A stretch of DNA of 27,667 nt, from NCBI GenBank assembly GCA_045132895.1, contig JBGUTC010000098.1:1-27667 (forward strand), in the 5' to 3' direction. Shown here one piece after another: positions 15,239-22,909 of the stretch. The stretch comes from UMGS755 sp045132895 (GTDB lineage Bacteria > Bacillota > Clostridia > UBA1381 > UBA9506). A program made the translations under genes and the position numbers. The notes beneath the pieces were generated by a model. That model worked only from the letters and a program-made list of their open reading frames with translations. It made no database searches and had not been told where the DNA came from. The stretch's first letter is position 1, and each line of letters opens with the position of its first letter.

Positions 15239-15332
15239 AGCCTTTCCTTTCATACAGTTTTGCAAATTTGTTCCGTAGTGGACGAATGCCATGCTTTGTC
15301 TGTTGATTTCGCCCCGTTTACCTGATAGAATA

Positions 15333-15355
15333 TTATTGAACAAAGTGTTCAATAA
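15333..15355. promoter_or_regulatory. Palindromic operator between TetR and exporter genes
   Basis: TTATTGAACA (15333-15342) and TGTTCAATAA (15346-15355) are perfect 10-bp arms around AAG. The palindrome contains the -35 box of the exporter promoter and lies upstream of the TetR start. Size, symmetry and position fit a TetR operator. Confidence 0.8.
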
Positions 15356-15365
15356 CGAATATAGT
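15336..15365 (+). promoter_or_regulatory. Promoter of the CDF exporter gene
   Basis: TTGAAC (15336-15341), which lies inside the palindrome, and TATAGT (15360-15365) are 18 bases apart. Bound repressor would cover the -35 box. Confidence 0.65.
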
Positions 15366-15403
15366 GTATCATAAAGACATTCAGGAGTCAACAGGAGGAT
15401 ATG

Positions 15404-16300
15404 ATGAAAACAGAGAAAAATATTTTAATTGCCTTTACCTTGAATCTTGCCTTTTCTGTTTTTGAAATATGGGGAGGCGTCTATACCGGCAGTGTTGCGA
15501 TTATTTCCGATGCCCTCCACGATTTGGGCGATGCTGTCAGCATAGGTCTTTCTTTCTTTTTTGAAAAAAAGAGCAGAAGACCACCGGACGGCCGTTATAC
15601 GTATGGTTACCTTCGATATTCTGTTGTGGGAGCCCTGATTACAACACTGTTTCTCCTGTTTGGCTCTGTGGCCGTTCTGTATAACGCTGTAAACAGAATG
15701 ATCAACCCGACAGAAATCCATGGCGAGGGCATGATTCTGTTGGCGATTGTTGGGATTGGTGTTAATTTTGTCGCTGCTTATTTTACTCACGGCGGTGATT
15801 CTTTTAACCAGAAAGCCGTCAATCTTCATATGCTTGAAGATGGGTTGGGCTGGGTCGTCGTGTTGGTTGGTGGAATCGGAATAAAATTGACAGGATGGTT
15901 TCTGATTGATCCTGTTTTGTCTGTCGTTGTGGCGGGATTCATTCTGCTCCATGCGATTCGCCATGTAAAGGAAACCCTTGGGATATGCCTTGAGAAAGTT
16001 CCCTCTGACATGCGGGTAGAGGAGGTAGAAAACCGAATCCGGAGCATAGAATCGGTGCTGGATGTTCATCATATTCACCTCTGGAGCATGGACGGACAAA
16101 ATCATTGTGCTACACTGCACGTGGTCACCCATGCAGACAGTCACGAAATCAAGGAAAGAATCAAACATAAACTATATGAATATGGAATCAGGCATGTTAC
16201 TCTGGAACTGGAACATGAACATGAGAATTGCCATGAAAAGAACTGTCTTATACAGTCAGATGAAGGGGCGCAGCATCACCATGCGCATCATATAATATAG
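15404..16300 (+). CDS. Cation diffusion facilitator (CDF) metal exporter
   Basis: The 298-residue protein is a six-helix CDF antiporter of the inner membrane, exporting Zn(II), Co(II), Cd(II) or similar. The metal site is visible as H-x-x-x-D in helix 2 (SDALHDLGD) and H-x-x-x-D in helix 5 (NLHMLEDGLG), the pattern of CzcD/ZitB-like members. A loop GRYTYGYLRYSVVGAL is typical. The C-terminal cytoplasmic domain (VHHIHLWSMDG) is followed by a His/Cys-rich tail (HEHENCHEKNC and QHHHAHHII) likely to bind metal. Two ATGs are adjacent (15401, 15404); AGGAGG at 15393-15398 is better spaced for 15404. The divergent TetR-type gene and the shared palindrome suggest TetR control, which is less usual than ArsR or MerR control for metal export. 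Confidence 0.92.
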   Translation: MKTEKNILIAFTLNLAFSVFEIWGGVYTGSVAIISDALHDLGDAVSIGLSFFFEKKSRRPPDGRYTYGYLRYSVVGALITTLFLLFGSVAVLYNAVNRMINPTEIHGEGMILLAIVGIGVNFVAAYFTHGGDSFNQKAVNLHMLEDGLGWVVVLVGGIGIKLTGWFLIDPVLSVVVAGFILLHAIRHVKETLGICLEKVPSDMRVEEVENRIRSIESVLDVHHIHLWSMDGQNHCATLHVVTHADSHEIKERIKHKLYEYGIRHVTLELEHEHENCHEKNCLIQSDEGAQHHHAHHII

Positions 16301-16307
16301 GTTTTTC

Positions 16308-16336
16308 TTGACTTTTTGAGGATTTTGCGGTATAAT
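16308..16336 (+). promoter_or_regulatory. Promoter of the citrate synthase gene
   Basis: TTGACT (16308-16313) and a perfect TATAAT (16331-16336) with a 17-base spacer lie directly behind the exporter stop codon. This is a strong constitutive-looking promoter. Confidence 0.88.
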
Positions 16337-16373
16337 ATTTTTTCATAGAATTGTAAAAGAAACAGGTGATCCT

Positions 16374-17732
16374 ATGGAAAATAATCCGAAAATAAAAAAG
16401 GCTCTGGAGTCTTTTCAGGAAGTCCTCCTGGAGAATGCGCAGATTCCTTCTGAACAATATAATAATTATAAAGTAAAGCGAGGTCTGCGTAATAGCGATG
16501 GTACCGGTGTCCTTGCGGGCTTGACCAATATCGGTAACGTACATGGTTACATCGTTTCCGAGGATGAAAAGGTAGCGGACGAAGGCCGTCTTTTATACCG
16601 TGGCATTGATGTTTCAGAGATTGTTGCCGCCTGCGAAAGAGAAAAGCGCTTTGGCTATGAAGAAGTTTGTTATCTGATTCTGTTTGGCGCTTTGCCGACG
16701 AAAGAGGAACTGGCTGAATTCTGCGAACTGTTGGCGGAACTCCGGCATGTGCCCTATAACTTCCGTGAGGATGTTATTATGCGCTGCCCCAGCCCGGATA
16801 TTATGAATAAACTGTCCCGTGCAGTTCTGTCAACCTATTCCTACGATCCTGACCCGGATAATACAGAACTTTCCAACCTGATTCGTCAGGCAATGCTGCT
16901 GGTTGCCGAAGTGCCGACCCTGGTTGCTTATGCCTACCAGTCCAAGCTGCATTACTATGACGGCAAGAGCCTGTATATTCACCATCCTCAGAACGAATTG
17001 GGAACCGCAGAAAACTTTTTATATATGATTCGCCCGGATAACAAGTTTACCCGGTTAGAGGCGGAAGTTTTGGACCTTGCCTTTATTCTTCACGCTGAGC
17101 ATGGTGGCGGTAATAACTCAGCCTTCACGACCCGCGTGGTTTCTTCTTCTGGCAGCGATACCTATTCTGCGATTTCTGCTGCAATGGGTTCTTTAAAGGG
17201 TCCCCGTCACGGTGGCGCAAATCAGAAAGTTATGGGTATGATTGAAGACTTTAAGGCAAATCTTGAAGATATTACCGATGCTGACCAGGTTGCGGCCTAT
17301 ATCGAAAAGACCTTAAAGCGGGAAACCTATGACGGCTCCGGTCTGATTTACGGTATGGGTCATGCGATTTATACCCTGTCTGACCCCAGAGCGGTCATGC
17401 TGAAGAAAAAGGCTGCAGAACTGGCTGAGATTACCGGAAATCAGAAAGAATTTGCTCTTTATAACCTGATTGAAGAGTTAACACCTGAAGTGTTCCACAG
17501 AATTCGTGGTTCAAAGGATATGTGTGCGAATGTGGATCTGTATTCCGGCTTTGTTTATAAAATGCTGAACATCCCGCCGGAACTCTATACGCCGATGTTT
17601 GCAATCGCCCGTATGGTAGGCTGGTGCGCGCATAGAATTGAAGAAGTTCTCTACGGCAAGAAGATTATCCGTCCGGCATATAAGAGCGTGTCCCGTAGTC
17701 GGGGCTATCTGCCGATCAACGAAAGAAACTAA
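16374..17732 (+). CDS. Citrate synthase
   Basis: The 452-residue protein is a citrate/2-methylcitrate synthase family member, condensing acetyl-CoA with oxaloacetate. Key segments are LLYRGIDVSEIV near residue 73, HAEHGGGNNSAF with the first catalytic His, GPRHGGANQKVM, YGMGHAIYTLSDPRA with the second His, and NVDLYSGFVY with the catalytic Asp, ending with RPAYKSVSRSRGY. The extra N-terminal helical stretch (about 1-40) and the length of about 450 fit the clostridial type of the enzyme rather than the shorter Bacillus CitZ. AGGTGAT precedes the ATG. It is a single-gene unit with its own strong promoter and terminator. Methylcitrate synthase activity cannot be excluded, but no methylcitrate cycle gene is near. 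Confidence 0.94.
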   Translation: MENNPKIKKALESFQEVLLENAQIPSEQYNNYKVKRGLRNSDGTGVLAGLTNIGNVHGYIVSEDEKVADEGRLLYRGIDVSEIVAACEREKRFGYEEVCYLILFGALPTKEELAEFCELLAELRHVPYNFREDVIMRCPSPDIMNKLSRAVLSTYSYDPDPDNTELSNLIRQAMLLVAEVPTLVAYAYQSKLHYYDGKSLYIHHPQNELGTAENFLYMIRPDNKFTRLEAEVLDLAFILHAEHGGGNNSAFTTRVVSSSGSDTYSAISAAMGSLKGPRHGGANQKVMGMIEDFKANLEDITDADQVAAYIEKTLKRETYDGSGLIYGMGHAIYTLSDPRAVMLKKKAAELAEITGNQKEFALYNLIEELTPEVFHRIRGSKDMCANVDLYSGFVYKMLNIPPELYTPMFAIARMVGWCAHRIEEVLYGKKIIRPAYKSVSRSRGYLPINERN

Positions 17733-17742
17733 GAAAGTTATA

Positions 17743-17772
17743 AAAAGGAATTCATTGATTTGAATTCCTTTT
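17743..17772 (+). terminator. Intrinsic terminator after citrate synthase
   Basis: AAAAGGAATTCA (17743-17754) pairs with TGAATTCCTTTT (17761-17772) around a TTGATT loop, ending in TTTTATTTT. Confidence 0.85.
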
Positions 17773-17821
17773 ATTTTGCCCAAAAAGCCGATGTTTTGTG
17801 CAAACTTCTGCGAATTGACCA

Positions 17822-17850
17822 TTTACAAGGGCAAAAATCATTGATATGAT
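17822..17850 (+). promoter_or_regulatory. Promoter of the M20 peptidase / NagB-like unit
   Basis: TTTACA (17822-17827) and TATGAT (17845-17850) are 17 bases apart. The start of transcription would fall near 17857, about 23 bases before the ATG. Confidence 0.7.
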
Positions 17851-17879
17851 TTTAGTAACAACCTAAGGGAGAGTGACGA

Positions 17880-19148
17880 ATGATGCAGGAAAAAGTTCTT
17901 GCTTATTTAGAAGCGCATAAAGACGAACTGTTCGGGCTTTTGTCAGAACTTTTGCAGATTGATACGCAGAATTTTACTCACTACGGCTATGAAGAAGCCG
18001 GTCAGCAGTTTTTTCTGAAATACTGTCAGGATCACGGGTTTCAGGCGGAATTGTATTACCCTGATGATATTCCCGGGTTTACGGAGCATCCGGGCTATCT
18101 TCCGAACCGCGATACAGCCCACCGCCCTAATGTAACAGCAATCCTTCCCGGCAAGACAGGGAAGAATAAAATTACTTTTGCGGCGCATATGGATACGATG
18201 CCTCTGGGAGAAGAGTCAGAATGGTCTGTTCCGGCGCTATCCGGTGCTATCAAAGACAATAGGATTTTCGGTCGTGGCTCCAGCGACGATAAATTTGGCA
18301 TTGCGGCATCCATTTTTGCGGCGATGGCAATCCGCGACTGCGGTATCGAACTGGATGATGATTTATACATTACCTCTTATTGTGACGAGGAAATGGGCGG
18401 CGGAAACGGCGCGCTGGCGACCTGCCTGAAATATCCTTCTGATGTCTATATCAACTTAGACGGCGGCGGTATGCAGGTTCTGCCCTATGGCATCGGCGGT
18501 TTTTCCGGCATGGCAGTTCTCCACAAGGACGAGACCTTGTCATCTTGCTCCACCACCTTTGAGGGTATGGCAATTATGGTAGAAGAGTTTGAGAAATTTG
18601 GTGCAAAGCGATTTGAAGAATTGGGCAAAGATCCCATTTTTTCCGGCACCTCTATTCATGACGATGCCTATCGTCTGCTTGGCTGTAATTGCGGCACCGG
18701 CGGTATGGATTTAAATATTGCCCGGATTTCTTTTACTTACTATACTTTAAAAGAGCAGTCCGTTATCGAGAAAGAAGTCAATGAACTGGCAGAACGGATT
18801 GAAAAGCGGCTGACGGAAAAAGGCATTATTTTTGACGGCATTCAGCCGGTTTCCCGATTCTTCCACCCCATCTATCCCGACGACATTCCCGAAGATGCCG
18901 AAATCTTTGCAAAGAAACTGGAAGAAGCCTGGGGCAAGCCGGTGGAATTTGCCGGGGGCTGTCTGTCTGACCTTTCCGTTATTCATAAATATGGCGGCGG
19001 GATTGCCTTTAACACCGGACTATATAAGGGTTTTGACGAGTACGGCGGACCGCACCAGATTGACGAATATGTTGACTGCGACGAATTTTTAGCAATAACC
19101 AAGGCACTTGCCTTGTATCTTTTAGAAAAAAATAAAAAAGGAGAATAA
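17880..19148 (+). CDS. M20-family metallopeptidase (dipeptidase / amino-acid deacylase type)
   Basis: The 422-residue protein has the full set of M20 zinc-site motifs: AHMDTMP (His103, Asp105), GRGSSDDK (Asp136/Asp137), SYCDEEMGG (Glu170 general base, Glu171) and the C-terminal GGPHQIDEYV with the last His ligand. The insert between the two halves carries the usual dimerisation lid. M20 enzymes cleave dipeptides or N-acyl amino acids; the substrate here is unknown. No signal peptide is present. AAGGGAG lies 8 bases before ATG 17880. The next gene starts 4 bases after its stop, with the ribosome binding site inside the end of this gene, so the two are translated from one message and probably share a substrate such as an amino sugar or an N-acylated compound. 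Confidence 0.9.
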   Translation: MMQEKVLAYLEAHKDELFGLLSELLQIDTQNFTHYGYEEAGQQFFLKYCQDHGFQAELYYPDDIPGFTEHPGYLPNRDTAHRPNVTAILPGKTGKNKITFAAHMDTMPLGEESEWSVPALSGAIKDNRIFGRGSSDDKFGIAASIFAAMAIRDCGIELDDDLYITSYCDEEMGGGNGALATCLKYPSDVYINLDGGGMQVLPYGIGGFSGMAVLHKDETLSSCSTTFEGMAIMVEEFEKFGAKRFEELGKDPIFSGTSIHDDAYRLLGCNCGTGGMDLNIARISFTYYTLKEQSVIEKEVNELAERIEKRLTEKGIIFDGIQPVSRFFHPIYPDDIPEDAEIFAKKLEEAWGKPVEFAGGCLSDLSVIHKYGGGIAFNTGLYKGFDEYGGPHQIDEYVDCDEFLAITKALALYLLEKNKKGE

Positions 19149-19152
19149 AACA

Positions 19153-20103
19153 ATGAGAGAATTTGATTTTAAACCGGCTTATTGGCTGCCCTGCAGCGAC
19201 GATGTGGAAATGCTGGAACGTGTTCGTAACATTAAACGTGAAGACATGGAGTACACCAACGAAAACGGCTATTCCGTCAAAGTGGTTTTAGACCCCGTTC
19301 AGCATCTGGTTGTCGACTTGTTCCACAGAATTTATGAAAGTGACAAAAATGACACGCCCCTGACCATCGTTTGCCCGAACCAGTGGCCTGCAACCTATTC
19401 CGCAGTTGCCAACATGATCAATAAGTATCGTGTTGACTGCCGTAACTTAAATGCTTTTGCTATGGACGAATGGGCTGACGAAGACGGCAATGTAGCCCCC
19501 CTGACCTACGGTGCCGGTCTGGGTTATTCCTTTATGAATCATTTTTATATGAACATTGACCCCGATCTCCGTCCCCCGGTAGAACAGTGGCATGTGTTCA
19601 CAAATGACAACATCTATGATTACTCAAACATCATCGAAGAAGTTGGCGGCGGTGGTGCTGACGTGGTTTATTCTGCAACCGGTTGGCCCGGACACACAGC
19701 CTTCATCGACCCCAGAACTGAGGAATTCAAGGCTGATTCCTTAGAAGAGTTCTTAAAACTGGGCTCCAGACTGGTAACGGAAACCCCGCTGACCATCTGT
19801 GAAAACTCCCTCTTTGCGCCCATGGGCGGCTCCGGTGACGTTTGGGCAGTTCCGCCGAAAGCGGCTACCATCGGTCCCCGTGACATCGCTAACGCAAGGG
19901 ATCACTTCGAGGTTCATTCCTTCGTGAATCCGGGCGGCGATTCCTGGCAGAGAATGATCTCCAGAATTCAGCTTTACGGACCGATTTCCATGGAATGCCC
20001 CGCATCCATTACCCGACTTTTCAAGGGTGAATGCTATGTTTCCGAAGCGATCGCAAAACCCTTTGGATCATGGACATGTGGCATCAAAAACGCTGACCTA
20101 TAA
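19153..20103 (+). CDS. Glucosamine-6-phosphate isomerase/deaminase-like (NagB superfamily) protein
   Basis: The 316-residue protein resembles NagB in two places: LNAFAMDEW (Asp105, Glu106) corresponds to the FNMDEY motif with the catalytic Asp, and GWPGHTAFIDP (177-187) to the NDGHIAFNEP loop. In that loop His181 is kept, but the catalytic Asp preceding Gly-His is Pro179 and the following Glu is Asp186. It is also longer than the usual 240-270 residues. So it belongs to the NagB/RpiA-like fold but may act on a different sugar phosphate. GGAG precedes ATG 19153. It forms a two-gene unit with the M20 peptidase. Its stop codon is followed at once by a remnant of the structured repeats and then three full units. 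Confidence 0.75.
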   Translation: MREFDFKPAYWLPCSDDVEMLERVRNIKREDMEYTNENGYSVKVVLDPVQHLVVDLFHRIYESDKNDTPLTIVCPNQWPATYSAVANMINKYRVDCRNLNAFAMDEWADEDGNVAPLTYGAGLGYSFMNHFYMNIDPDLRPPVEQWHVFTNDNIYDYSNIIEEVGGGGADVVYSATGWPGHTAFIDPRTEEFKADSLEEFLKLGSRLVTETPLTICENSLFAPMGGSGDVWAVPPKAATIGPRDIANARDHFEVHSFVNPGGDSWQRMISRIQLYGPISMECPASITRLFKGECYVSEAIAKPFGSWTCGIKNADL

Positions 20104-20112
20104 TCTGACCGG

Positions 20113-20230
20113 CGAATTCAGCGCAGATCGCATAAAAGCTACGGGAAAACCTCACCTCTCGGCGTACCTTTGTACGCCTTCGGGCTTCAGTTTTCCCGTT
20201 CTGCATCTGAATTCCCTCGGTCTTGACCGG
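20113..20230 (+). repeat. Structured intergenic repeat, unit A of a tandem array
   Basis: This 118-base unit has the outer stem ACGGGAAAAC (20141-20150) with GTTTTCCCGT (20190-20199), the inner hairpin GGCGTAC-CTTT-GTACGCC (20161-20178), and a 3' tail ending CGGTCTTGACCGG. The bases just upstream (CTGACCGGCG at 20105-20114) look like the tail of an older, lost unit that abuts the stop codon of the NagB-like gene. Confidence 0.85.
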
Positions 20231-20354
20231 CTGAATTGGCGCAGACCGTTTTAATACTTAAAACTACGGGCAAACCGCACCTCTCGCAGTACCTTCGTAC
20301 AGCTTCGGGTTTGGTTTGCCCGTTCTACATCCGAATCCTCTCGGTCTTGACCGG
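20231..20354 (+). repeat. Structured intergenic repeat, unit B of a tandem array
   Basis: This 124-base unit has arms ACGGGCAAACC (20266-20276) and GGTTTGCCCGT (20313-20323). Compared with units A and C the left arm has C for A and the right arm G for T, a compensatory change that keeps the pair. The inner hairpin is GTAC-CTTC-GTAC (20289-20300), and the core CGCAGTACCTTCGTACAGC is identical to copy 1 near position 1041. Confidence 0.85.
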
Positions 20355-20472
20355 CTGAATTGGCGCAGAGCGCATAAATGCTACGGGAAAACCTCACCAC
20401 TCGGCGTACCTTTGTACGCCTTCGGGCTTCGGTTTTCCCGTTCTGCATCTGAATTCCCTCGGTCTTGACCGG
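20355..20472 (+). repeat. Structured intergenic repeat, unit C of a tandem array
   Basis: This 118-base unit is nearly identical to unit A. Its arms are ACGGGAAAACC (20383-20393) and GGTTTTCCCGT (20431-20441), with inner hairpin GGCGTAC-CTTT-GTACGCC. The array ends at TCTTGACCGG. Confidence 0.85.
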
Positions 20473-20515
20473 CCATAAGGTCTACTTTTTCCCATAGTTT
20501 ACATGAGAGTGACAA

Positions 20516-20546
20516 AAAAGAGCCGTAGCATCGCTACGGCTCTTTT
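20516..20546 (+). terminator. Intrinsic terminator downstream of the repeat array
   Basis: A 14-bp perfect stem AAAAGAGCCGTAGC/GCTACGGCTCTTTT with an ATC loop. It is the first clear terminator after the M20/NagB-like genes, so the three repeats would be part of their transcript. Confidence 0.85.
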
Positions 20547-20681
20547 GATTGTATAACGAAAACCACGTTAAGCCTTCGTGGCTTTAAAAAGGTTAACCGA
20601 TGAACAAAAAGAAACAGTATAAACACAAGTAAAGTTATCAGTATAGTACAAATGAAATAATTTAGCAGAAAGTTTTAATGA
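20547..20681. other. Non-coding spacer
   Basis: I see no gene here. A small imperfect hairpin with CCACG/CGTGG arms lies near 20563-20582, and a 10-codon frame at 20600 lacks a ribosome binding site. Confidence 0.5.
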
Positions 20682-20840
20682 GAAAAGCCTCCCTTGTGTA
20701 AAGGGAGGTGAGTTTGCGTAGCAAACTCGGAGGGATTGTAATAGTTAAAGTAGAAATATAACGACAAAAGTAAAAGCAGGACAACAATCCCTCAGTCTCA
20801 CTGCGTTCGACAGCTCCCTTTACACAAGGGAGCCTATTTT
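20682..20840. mobile_element. MITE-like inverted-repeat element without transposase
   Basis: The ends of this roughly 159-base element are imperfect inverted repeats of about 57 bases. The left end has GCCTCCCTT-GTGTA-AAGGGAGG then GAGTTTGC/GCAAACTC and GGAGGGATTGT. The right end has ACAATCCCTC, then CTCCCTT-TACAC-AAGGGAG and CC. Each end can also fold on its own. The 40-base middle is A-rich and non-coding. Similar CTCCCTT...AAGGGAG elements are common in gut Bacillota genomes, from general knowledge. I could not identify clear target-site duplications. Confidence 0.7.
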
Positions 20841-20922
20841 TATATTAAATTTACCAAGAAATTCATTGTAAGCAAACTGCATTTGCCCAAAAGCAGGAGA
20901 GGCTGTAATCATATATTTTTAT

Positions 20923-21798
20923 TTAAAAAATTTTATCCATATCATTAAGCGAAAACGTATAATCAACAGAATTCGATTTAAATTCTGAAATTGTCATACC
21001 CATTTTTTCCTTAAACAGGCGGGAGAGGTAACTGGTATCTGTGATACCTACCTCTTTTGCGGCTTCTTTTAAGGTCAGCTTATGACTCGTCAGAAGAGAA
21101 GCAACATGTTTCATTTTGGCAAGGTTGACGTAGGAAATAATAGATAAATGATTCTTTTTTGAAAAGACCTGATTTAAGTAGTTCCCGTTTTTTCCAACCG
21201 CTTCGGCGATATCTGACAGAGAAATTTTCTGATTCAGATTTTTTTCAATATAAAGCTTAATTCTGCGGTCAAGAATTTCTGCTGCCTTACCTGATGTTTG
21301 GGGCATTGTTTTTTGTGAGGCTGCGGCAATATCACATAAAAGGGAAGCAAACATTGCACCGCATTTTTTCTTGGAGAGGCTGTCGCCCTGCTGATATTCT
21401 GCAATGATGGCATTCAGGCTGTCTGCCAGGCGGGGGGTATCGGTGCAGTTCGGCAGGCAGAAGGGAAGGCAGAGGGTATCGGCTTCCAACTGCTCCGGAA
21501 TTTCCGTGACAATCCGGGATTCCGGATCAACTAAGGCAGAAGCGGTGTAGTGAATGTGTGCGCCGGGGCTGATAGCCTTGACGGCAAAGTTGTATTTATG
21601 AGGCAGAAGCAGGATGCTGTTTTCCTTAGCGGTAAAGGTCTTGCCCATAAACTCTCCGGTCAGCTCACCGGTTTTGATATAGGCGATTTCCAGATTAGGC
21701 GCCATTTCTTTAAAACGCACGGCATAGTCCGGGCAGGAATAGACGTGAGCGAATACCGGTTCGGGGATGCTTTTCAGTTTCAGAATGTGATAGAGCAT
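20923..21798 (-). CDS. AraC-family transcriptional regulator
   Basis: The protein from ATG 21798 has 291 residues. The N-terminal part (about 10-110: LEIAYIKTGELTGEF, NSILLLPH) has the texture of an AraC cupin effector domain. The C-terminal 100 residues hold two helix-turn-helix units, ISLSDIAEAVGKNGNYLNQV and LTLKEAAKEVGITDTSYLSRLF, followed by FKEKMGMTISEFK. The frame is open 18 codons further upstream, but AGGTGAT sits just before 21798. It is the last gene on the strand of the seven-gene sugar operon, separated from the amidohydrolase by a hairpin that should reduce read-through. It is the obvious candidate regulator of that operon. Confidence 0.9.
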   Translation of the reverse strand: MLYHILKLKSIPEPVFAHVYSCPDYAVRFKEMAPNLEIAYIKTGELTGEFMGKTFTAKENSILLLPHKYNFAVKAISPGAHIHYTASALVDPESRIVTEIPEQLEADTLCLPFCLPNCTDTPRLADSLNAIIAEYQQGDSLSKKKCGAMFASLLCDIAAASQKTMPQTSGKAAEILDRRIKLYIEKNLNQKISLSDIAEAVGKNGNYLNQVFSKKNHLSIISYVNLAKMKHVASLLTSHKLTLKEAAKEVGITDTSYLSRLFKEKMGMTISEFKSNSVDYTFSLNDMDKIF

Positions 21799-21828
21799 GG
21801 AATCACCTGTTTGTTTTAAGTGATAAAA

Positions 21829-21858
21829 GGGGGGTGTCGCAACTGGCGGCAACCCCCC
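21829..21858. terminator. GC-rich hairpin between the amidohydrolase and AraC genes
   Basis: GGGGGGT and ACCCCCC arms enclose a partly paired interior. On the minus strand the hairpin ends CCCCCCTTTTATC, and on the plus strand GATTTTTTT follows. It is likely a partial terminator that lowers expression of the AraC gene relative to the upstream operon. Confidence 0.65.
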
Positions 21859-21865
21859 GATTTTT

Positions 21866-22897
21866 TTATAAATTGTAGTTCATCTCATTTAAGAGACGCT
21901 TTGCATTGCCATAGAAAATGTTTTCCACATCTTCTTTTGAAAGATTTAAATCTTCTGCAACGCGTTTCATAGCACGAATCTGCTCGTAGTACATCAGCGT
22001 TACGTCGGTCTCGTCGGTTTCGCGCATATGCGGTTCGCCGGAGACATTCCCGTATAAACCGCGGGGAACCACGTTATAGTAAACGCCGTCTTCCGTGATA
22101 CGGTACATACGCATAATGGCAATGGGCAGATCAGAGCCGAAAATCAGACGCTTGGTGCCAACGGCCTCAATGCAGGCGCGGATGGCATCATCGCTGACGT
22201 TTGCCGTAAAGTCAAAGACCATCTTCTTGGTCTTGCCCAGTAAATCGAAAGCGTTACCGATGTCTTCTTTTGAGTAGGCTCTGCCGATATGGGCAACAAC
22301 CAACTTAACATTGGGATACTTTTCTTCGATTTCCAGAAGCTGCGCCAGGTTGACAGGATCTTTCAGACGACCGTCACGAGGAATATGCAGCATAACAATC
22401 CAGCCGTTTTCGTTGGCTGCTTCCAGATGTTCCGGAGGCAGGAAGTCGAAAATTCGGGTTTCCTTGGGCGGAATGTAAGGCGGGCAGTTTGAAAGATAGG
22501 GTTTAAGACCTAAGAAGCCGCCTTCTGTTACCCGCTTGATCAATTCATCCTTGGGCATATCATAAGAAGTTCTGTACAAGGTGGGGAACTGATATTTCCG
22601 GCTGTCATCACGGACATAGTCGTTGACCGTATCAATGTCGCAAAGACAACCGCCGAACACCAACGGCGTAACCTTCTTCCCGGGGAGCAACTGTCCGAGA
22701 GCGTCCAGCATGTTCTCCGTGGTCATTTCGTCAGCAATCAGGTCTGTCCAGGAGGAGCCTCCGTTATGGTCACCCCATCCGGCAAACTCTTTTTTGTTGG
22801 TGTGTAAGTGAAAGTCAATGACATTCTCCGGCAAAAAGTCTTTCAGTTCGGTCTCATAGACCTTGCGGTCGTAATCTGTCATATTTAAGTTAAACAT
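21866..22897 (-). CDS. Amidohydrolase-superfamily metal-dependent hydrolase (PF04909-like)
   Basis: The 343-residue protein has the metal-site pattern of the amidohydrolase-2 group: DFHLH (His30, His32), LHIPR (His171), VAHIGR (His203) and GSDLP (Asp256). Family members include sugar lactonases, 2-pyrone-4,6-dicarboxylate hydrolase and decarboxylases. In this operon, with a sugar kinase and sugar-phosphate isomerases, a sugar lactonase or isomerase-like role is plausible, but that is inference. The C-terminal LSKEDVENIFYGNAKRLL is the usual family ending. It has no signal peptide. Its start lies 12 bases after the kinase stop, with GGAG 8 bases before the ATG. Confidence 0.85.
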   Translation of the reverse strand: MFNLNMTDYDRKVYETELKDFLPENVIDFHLHTNKKEFAGWGDHNGGSSWTDLIADEMTTENMLDALGQLLPGKKVTPLVFGGCLCDIDTVNDYVRDDSRKYQFPTLYRTSYDMPKDELIKRVTEGGFLGLKPYLSNCPPYIPPKETRIFDFLPPEHLEAANENGWIVMLHIPRDGRLKDPVNLAQLLEIEEKYPNVKLVVAHIGRAYSKEDIGNAFDLLGKTKKMVFDFTANVSDDAIRACIEAVGTKRLIFGSDLPIAIMRMYRITEDGVYYNVVPRGLYGNVSGEPHMRETDETDVTLMYYEQIRAMKRVAEDLNLSKEDVENIFYGNAKRLLNEMNYNL

Positions 22898-22909
22898 CTG
22901 CCTAGCTCC

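Noticed and set aside
15239..15391. Longer N terminus for the TetR-type protein
   Set aside because: It would translate through the palindromic operator, lacks a ribosome binding site, and the conserved domain begins only at the 15238 start.
20105..20472. Tandem repeats considered as a CRISPR array
   Set aside because: Units are 118-124 bases with no short constant repeat/variable spacer alternation, and there are no cas genes.
20600..20632. A 10-residue peptide gene (MNKKKQYKHK)
   Set aside because: There is no ribosome binding site and the sequence lies in A-rich spacer DNA.
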